Assembly (NCBI GenBank): GCA_020634245.1
Contig: JACKCC010000027.1
Span: 19,511-83,510 of the forward strand
Reading direction: 5' to 3'
Origin: Ardenticatenaceae bacterium
GTDB taxonomy: Bacteria; Chloroflexota; Anaerolineae; Promineifilales; Promineifilaceae
DNA: 64,000 nt
This document shows positions 61,101 through 64,000 of this stretch, piece by piece. Each line of letters opens with the position of its first letter. The stretch's first letter is position 1. The notes under the pieces are model-generated. The model made no database searches, had not been told where the DNA came from, and saw only the letters and a list, made by a program, of their open reading frames with translations. A program made the position numbers and the translations under genes.

Positions 61101-62084
61101 GTGCACAGGCGGCAGGTGGCAAGTTTGCAAGTTTGTAAGTGGCAAGTGGACAGGTTTCTGCCTTTTGCTTTCTGCTTTCTGCTTTTTGCTTTCTCCCTGG
61201 CGGCTTGTACCGGCGCGCCTGTATCAATGAACAGCGTGGTTGACAGCGGCATTCCGGTGGCGGCCGAGTTTGCCGCGTTTTATGCGGACAATGGCGGCCA
61301 GCGTTTCTTTGGCGAACCAATTACTGAGGGGTTTGATGCGGGGGATGACGGCCGTTTCACCCAATACTTCCAAAATATGCGCCTGGAGTACGACGAGGCC
61401 GATGGCGTCGTCATTTTTCCTCTAGGGGGGTGGGCGCTGGCCGGCGTCAACAAACCCCAACCGGCGCTTGTGCCAACTAACAGCCGCAGCCGGGCGTTTC
61501 CTGGAACCGATTTTACCGTTCAGGATGAGTTCTTGACGTTTTACGAAGCGTACAACGGCGAACAACTGCTGGGCCTGCCCATTTCGCCGCAGATGGATGA
61601 GGGGGACTTGCGGGTACAGTATTTTGTCAACGGCCGTTTAGAATGGCATCCTGAACTGAATTTAGACGATCGGGTCCAGGTTGGCCCTTTAGGCAGAGAT
61701 TACTTTTTAGCCATCGGTGCGCCGGGATACGGTGACATTCAGGATGCCCGTCCGGTTCCCTTTGCCGGGATTGAGCGCGTGGATGTGTATACGGCCGTAG
61801 AAAACCCAGTCCTTTACGACGGCGATGAGCAAACTCTGTACGTAACCGTATTCACGCCCGGACAGCGCCCGGTGGATGGCATCTCCGCTGATGTGATGAT
61901 TACGTTTGGCGAGACAACGGCCGTTCTCGATCTGGGCCGTACCGATGGTCAAGGCCGCATCGTCGTTCCCTTCAATAATTTGGCCATTCCTCCCGGCCAG
62001 ACGATAGAACTGCTCACCTCAGTCTACTCCTCCGATGGCCGTGTCATTGGCCAAAGTACACTGATGTTCAAGACGTGGTGGTAA
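61101..62084 (+). CDS. Lipoprotein whose signal peptide is encoded by a tandem repeat
   Basis: The 327-residue product starts at GTG 61101, after GGGAGG within the end of rsgA. Residues 18-36 (RFLPFAFCFLLFAFSLAAC) are a lipoprotein signal ending in LAAC, and they are encoded by the intergenic repeat family TTCTGCCTTTTGCTTTCTGC. The mature part has two similar modules of about 70 residues (ADNGGQRFFGEPITEGF, EAYNGEQLLGLPISPQM) and a C-terminal Ig-like domain (VYTAVENPVLYDGDEQTLYV). Family not recognised. Confidence 0.75.
   Translation: MHRRQVASLQVCKWQVDRFLPFAFCFLLFAFSLAACTGAPVSMNSVVDSGIPVAAEFAAFYADNGGQRFFGEPITEGFDAGDDGRFTQYFQNMRLEYDEADGVVIFPLGGWALAGVNKPQPALVPTNSRSRAFPGTDFTVQDEFLTFYEAYNGEQLLGLPISPQMDEGDLRVQYFVNGRLEWHPELNLDDRVQVGPLGRDYFLAIGAPGYGDIQDARPVPFAGIERVDVYTAVENPVLYDGDEQTLYVTVFTPGQRPVDGISADVMITFGETTAVLDLGRTDGQGRIVVPFNNLAIPPGQTIELLTSVYSSDGRVIGQSTLMFKTWW
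61110..61198. repeat. Tandem repeats overlapping a signal-peptide coding region
   Basis: GTGGCAAGTTTGCAAGTTTG (CTTGCAA family) is followed by CTGCCTTTTGC and CTTTCTGC units (TTCTGCC family), all inside the lipoprotein reading frame. Confidence 0.8.
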
Positions 62085-62166
62085 GACATCATATGTCATG
62101 AATCATGCGTCAAAATTAGACTATTTGGGTTGCGCGCCTTTCTCGTTCTCTCTCAAAACCGGTTTA

Positions 62167-62184
62167 ATCAACCGATCGGTTGAT
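62167..62184. promoter_or_regulatory. Perfect 18-base palindrome
   Basis: ATCAACCGATCGGTTGAT is a perfect palindrome, with a nearby partial copy (GGTTGATTGGGGAATCGGT). It sits upstream of the membrane protein/ABC genes and looks like an operator of the TetR kind. Confidence 0.45.
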
Positions 62185-62376
62185 AGCCTGATTGCTTTTG
62201 GTTGATTGGGGAATCGGTCGTTGGATACGGCCGTTTCCATCCCCTGGTTGGTTACACCTCCCGTTCAAATTGTTATCCTACAGTCAAGATAAATACTGAA
62301 GCAAACGGAGCGCGGTCTGCCGGACCGTAAAAAGCGAGCAAGCTGCTTGTGCTCCTGCTTTGATAGGAGAACAAAA

Positions 62377-62742
62377 ATGAATGACGACATTTCCGAATTG
62401 AAAGAAACTGAACGACGCATTCGCAATGACGACGCCACCAAGATTTTTGCCGTCGTGTTGATATTAGTTGGCATAGCCGTACTGATAAACTATTTCACCG
62501 ATTACTCACTGGAAAATTGGTGGGCACTGTTTATGCTCCTCCCGGCCGGGTATATTTTCATGGCTATCTGGCGTGATTACAAGGAAAACGGCCGTCTTTC
62601 TCGCAAGAGCAGCGGGGCTATCATTCCCGGTTTGGTCATGGTAGCTATGGTGACCATCTTCCTCTTCAACCTGAGCTGGGCTATTTTCTGGCCGGTCACC
62701 TTCATTGCCATCGGATTTTCCATTTTGCTGGGCAATCGTTAG
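62377..62742 (+). CDS. Hypothetical membrane protein
   Basis: The 121-residue product (ATG after TAGGAGA) has about four hydrophobic segments (KIFAVVLILVGIAVLINYF, WWALFMLLPAGYIFMAI, IIPGLVMVAMVTIFLFNL, FWPVTFIAIGFSILLG). It resembles small membrane proteins that sit beside ABC-2 exporters. It precedes the ABC ATPase gene and may be co-transcribed. Confidence 0.65.
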   Translation: MNDDISELKETERRIRNDDATKIFAVVLILVGIAVLINYFTDYSLENWWALFMLLPAGYIFMAIWRDYKENGRLSRKSSGAIIPGLVMVAMVTIFLFNLSWAIFWPVTFIAIGFSILLGNR

Positions 62743-62744
62743 TA

Positions 62745-62777
62745 AAGTGACAGGCAGTCTCGAACTGCCTGTCACTT
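62745..62777. repeat. REP-like perfect hairpin
   Basis: AAGTGACAGGCAGT pairs perfectly with ACTGCCTGTCACTT around a five-base loop, between the membrane protein and ABC ATPase genes. There is no T-run. The core matches the elements near 26.7 and 45.5 kb. Confidence 0.75.
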
Positions 62778-62789
62778 GGAGAAATTATT

Positions 62790-63701
62790 ATGAAAACCGT
62801 AATTGAAGTTTCCCATTTACGCAAAACCTATGGCGTAACGGTCGCCGTCGAGGATATCTCCTTTGCTGTGCAGCAGGGGGAAATCTTTGGCATTGTGGGG
62901 CCGAATGGGGCGGGGAAGACAACGGCCGTTGAATCAATCATGGGCTTGCGAAAACCCGACAGCGGTACGGTACGCGTCCTGGGTTTGGACCCGCAGGCCG
63001 AAGCCGATGACCTGCGCCAGCGGCTGGGCATTCAGTTGCAAGAAGCCAATTTGCCCGATTACCTCAAGGTATGGGAAGCATTGGATTTGTTTGCTGCCTT
63101 TTACCGGCGGACAGTTCCCTGGGAACCTTTGCTGGAGCAATGGGGCCTGGCCGATAAGCGCAATACAAGCTTTAAGAATTTGTCCGGCGGCCAGAAACAG
63201 CGGCTGTTTATCGCGTTGGCGCTGCTTAATGATCCCGAAGTCGTCTTTTTGGATGAGCTGACGACCGGCCTGGATCCGCAGGCGCGCCGCGCCACCTGGG
63301 AGATGGTAAGCGCTATCCGTGACCAGGGCAAGACGGTGATTCTGGTCACGCATTTTATGGATGAGGCTGAGGAATTGGCCGACCGAGTGGCCATCATTGA
63401 TCAAGGGCGGCTGGTGGCGCTGGATACGCCGCAAGCGTTGATTGAAGGCTTGCAGGCTGGCAGTTCGGTGCGCTTTAGTGGCGTGAACGGGTTTAATGCT
63501 GATTTGCTGCGCGATGTTGAGGGGGTAACGGCCGTTGCCCGTGTGAACCAACACATTATCGTTCATGGCAATGGTCCGCTGCTGGCCCGCGTCGCCGTCG
63601 CCCTCGCCCAACACGACATTACCCCCACCGACCTGCACGTTGAGCAGGCCAATCTGGAAGACGTGTTCCTGGCCCTCACCGGGCGAAAAATTAGAGAGTG
63701 A
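62790..63701 (+). CDS. ABC-2 type exporter ATP-binding protein
   Basis: The 303-residue ATPase has GPNGAGKTTAVESI (Walker A near 38), LSGGQKQRLFIALALL near 132 and VFLDELTTGLDP near 152, with a C-terminal regulatory part typical of CcmA/drug-exporter ATPases. GGAGA precedes the ATG. It pairs with the permease that begins at 63788. Confidence 0.93.
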   Translation: MKTVIEVSHLRKTYGVTVAVEDISFAVQQGEIFGIVGPNGAGKTTAVESIMGLRKPDSGTVRVLGLDPQAEADDLRQRLGIQLQEANLPDYLKVWEALDLFAAFYRRTVPWEPLLEQWGLADKRNTSFKNLSGGQKQRLFIALALLNDPEVVFLDELTTGLDPQARRATWEMVSAIRDQGKTVILVTHFMDEAEELADRVAIIDQGRLVALDTPQALIEGLQAGSSVRFSGVNGFNADLLRDVEGVTAVARVNQHIIVHGNGPLLARVAVALAQHDITPTDLHVEQANLEDVFLALTGRKIRE

Positions 63702-63778
63702 GCAAGTTGCAAAGTGGCAGAGTAACTTTTTTACCTTGCTACTTTGCAACTTTAATACTTTGCTACTCTTGCAAAGGA
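63702..63778. repeat. Tandem CTTGCAA/TTGCAAAG repeats
   Basis: GCAAGTTGCAAAGTGGC and CTTGCTACTTTGCAAC with CTTTGCTACTCTTGC form opposed arrays in the gap between the ATPase and permease genes, related to those near 32.35 and 61.12 kb. Confidence 0.65.
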
Positions 63779-63787
63779 GTTCAAATC

Positions 63788-64000
63788 ATGAAAGCGTTAA
63801 CAAAAATGACCTGGGTGGAGCTGAAATTAAAATTGCGCGAACCGGTGGGGACTTTTTTTACCCTGGTGTTCCCGCTTCTTCTGCTGTTTTTGTTTGGCAG
63901 TATTTATGGCAATGAGCCGACGCCGTTCCTGAACGGCCGTGGCAACGTGGACAATTCCGTGCCCGGCTACATCGCCATGATCATCGGTACGACGGGGATG
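63788..64000 (+). CDS. ABC-2 type permease, N-terminal end (partial)
   Basis: The frame runs from an ATG preceded by AAAGGAG to the window edge (71 codons). It starts MKALTKMTWVELKLKLREPV and has the first membrane helix (LVFPLLLLFLFGSIYG) as in ABC-2 permeases of DrrB type. It pairs with the preceding ATPase. Confidence 0.85.
   Translation, partial: MKALTKMTWVELKLKLREPVGTFFTLVFPLLLLFLFGSIYGNEPTPFLNGRGNVDNSVPGYIAMIIGTTGM

Overview
The window looks like a chromosomal stretch of a Chloroflexota bacterium, probably in the Anaerolineae/Ardenticatenia neighbourhood. This is an inference from gene content (bacterial translin-family protein, DUF3467, DUF4230, many Thr/Pro-rich secreted lipoproteins, BMP-type nucleoside ABC importer), from intergenic low-complexity repeats, and from a very strong genome-wide 8-mer signature, ACGGCCGT. 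No rRNA or other decisive marker is present, so the taxon is not proven.

Positions 1 to about 21,200 are an integrated mobile element with a defence cargo. The left part (1-4,330) carries mobilome genes: the end of a replication-relaxation protein, a small HTH protein, a YubB/DUF1281-like protein, DUF2958 and several unrecognised small genes in one direction. The middle (4,763-19,129) is a co-directional block: a SNF2 helicase with C-terminal DUF3883, an orphan gene, a RecQ-type helicase fused to a PD-(D/E)XK-like nuclease, a DUF1156 adenine methylase, a HEPN(Swt1)-DUF499 ATPase, two AT-rich membrane-protein genes lodged beside the methylase, and a small HTH protein. The right end is a large serine recombinase whose last 17 codons lie inside a tRNA-Asp gene, the likely attachment site. 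Between the defence block and the recombinase is a strong promoter, a structured leader with a 24-codon ORF, and a terminator. A second short transcription unit with a 7-codon ORF lies on the minus strand near 4.4 kb.

Positions 21,267-35,343 are chromosomal housekeeping: a GT9 glycosyltransferase, ComEA, the RNA ligase pair RtcB/archease facing a DUF3467-translin pair, an APC permease, DUF4230, a response regulator-MinD fusion, MutL, an alpha/beta hydrolase and LutB/LutC.

Positions 35,562-40,666 form a complete BMP-family nucleoside-type ABC importer. Positions 40,829-54,613 are rich in secreted proteins: a 1,370-residue protein with nine 96-residue calcium-binding-type repeats, a YceI lipoprotein, an apparently inactive Nudix protein, and three successive paralogous clan GH-A-like glycosidases. 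Positions 54,711-64,000 carry CopD-like and SHOCT-like membrane proteins, RtcA, RNase Z, an FAD oxidoreductase, RsgA, a lipoprotein whose signal peptide is encoded by an intergenic repeat, and the start of an ABC-2 exporter.

Three patterns cut across the annotation. The palindrome ACGGCCGT occurs roughly 90 times by my hand count but is absent from about 7.4 to 16.1 kb, marking recent DNA. Short tandem repeats of about 7-8 bases fill many intergenic gaps and invade coding sequence, including mutL. Three perfect REP-like hairpins share an AGTGNCAG core.
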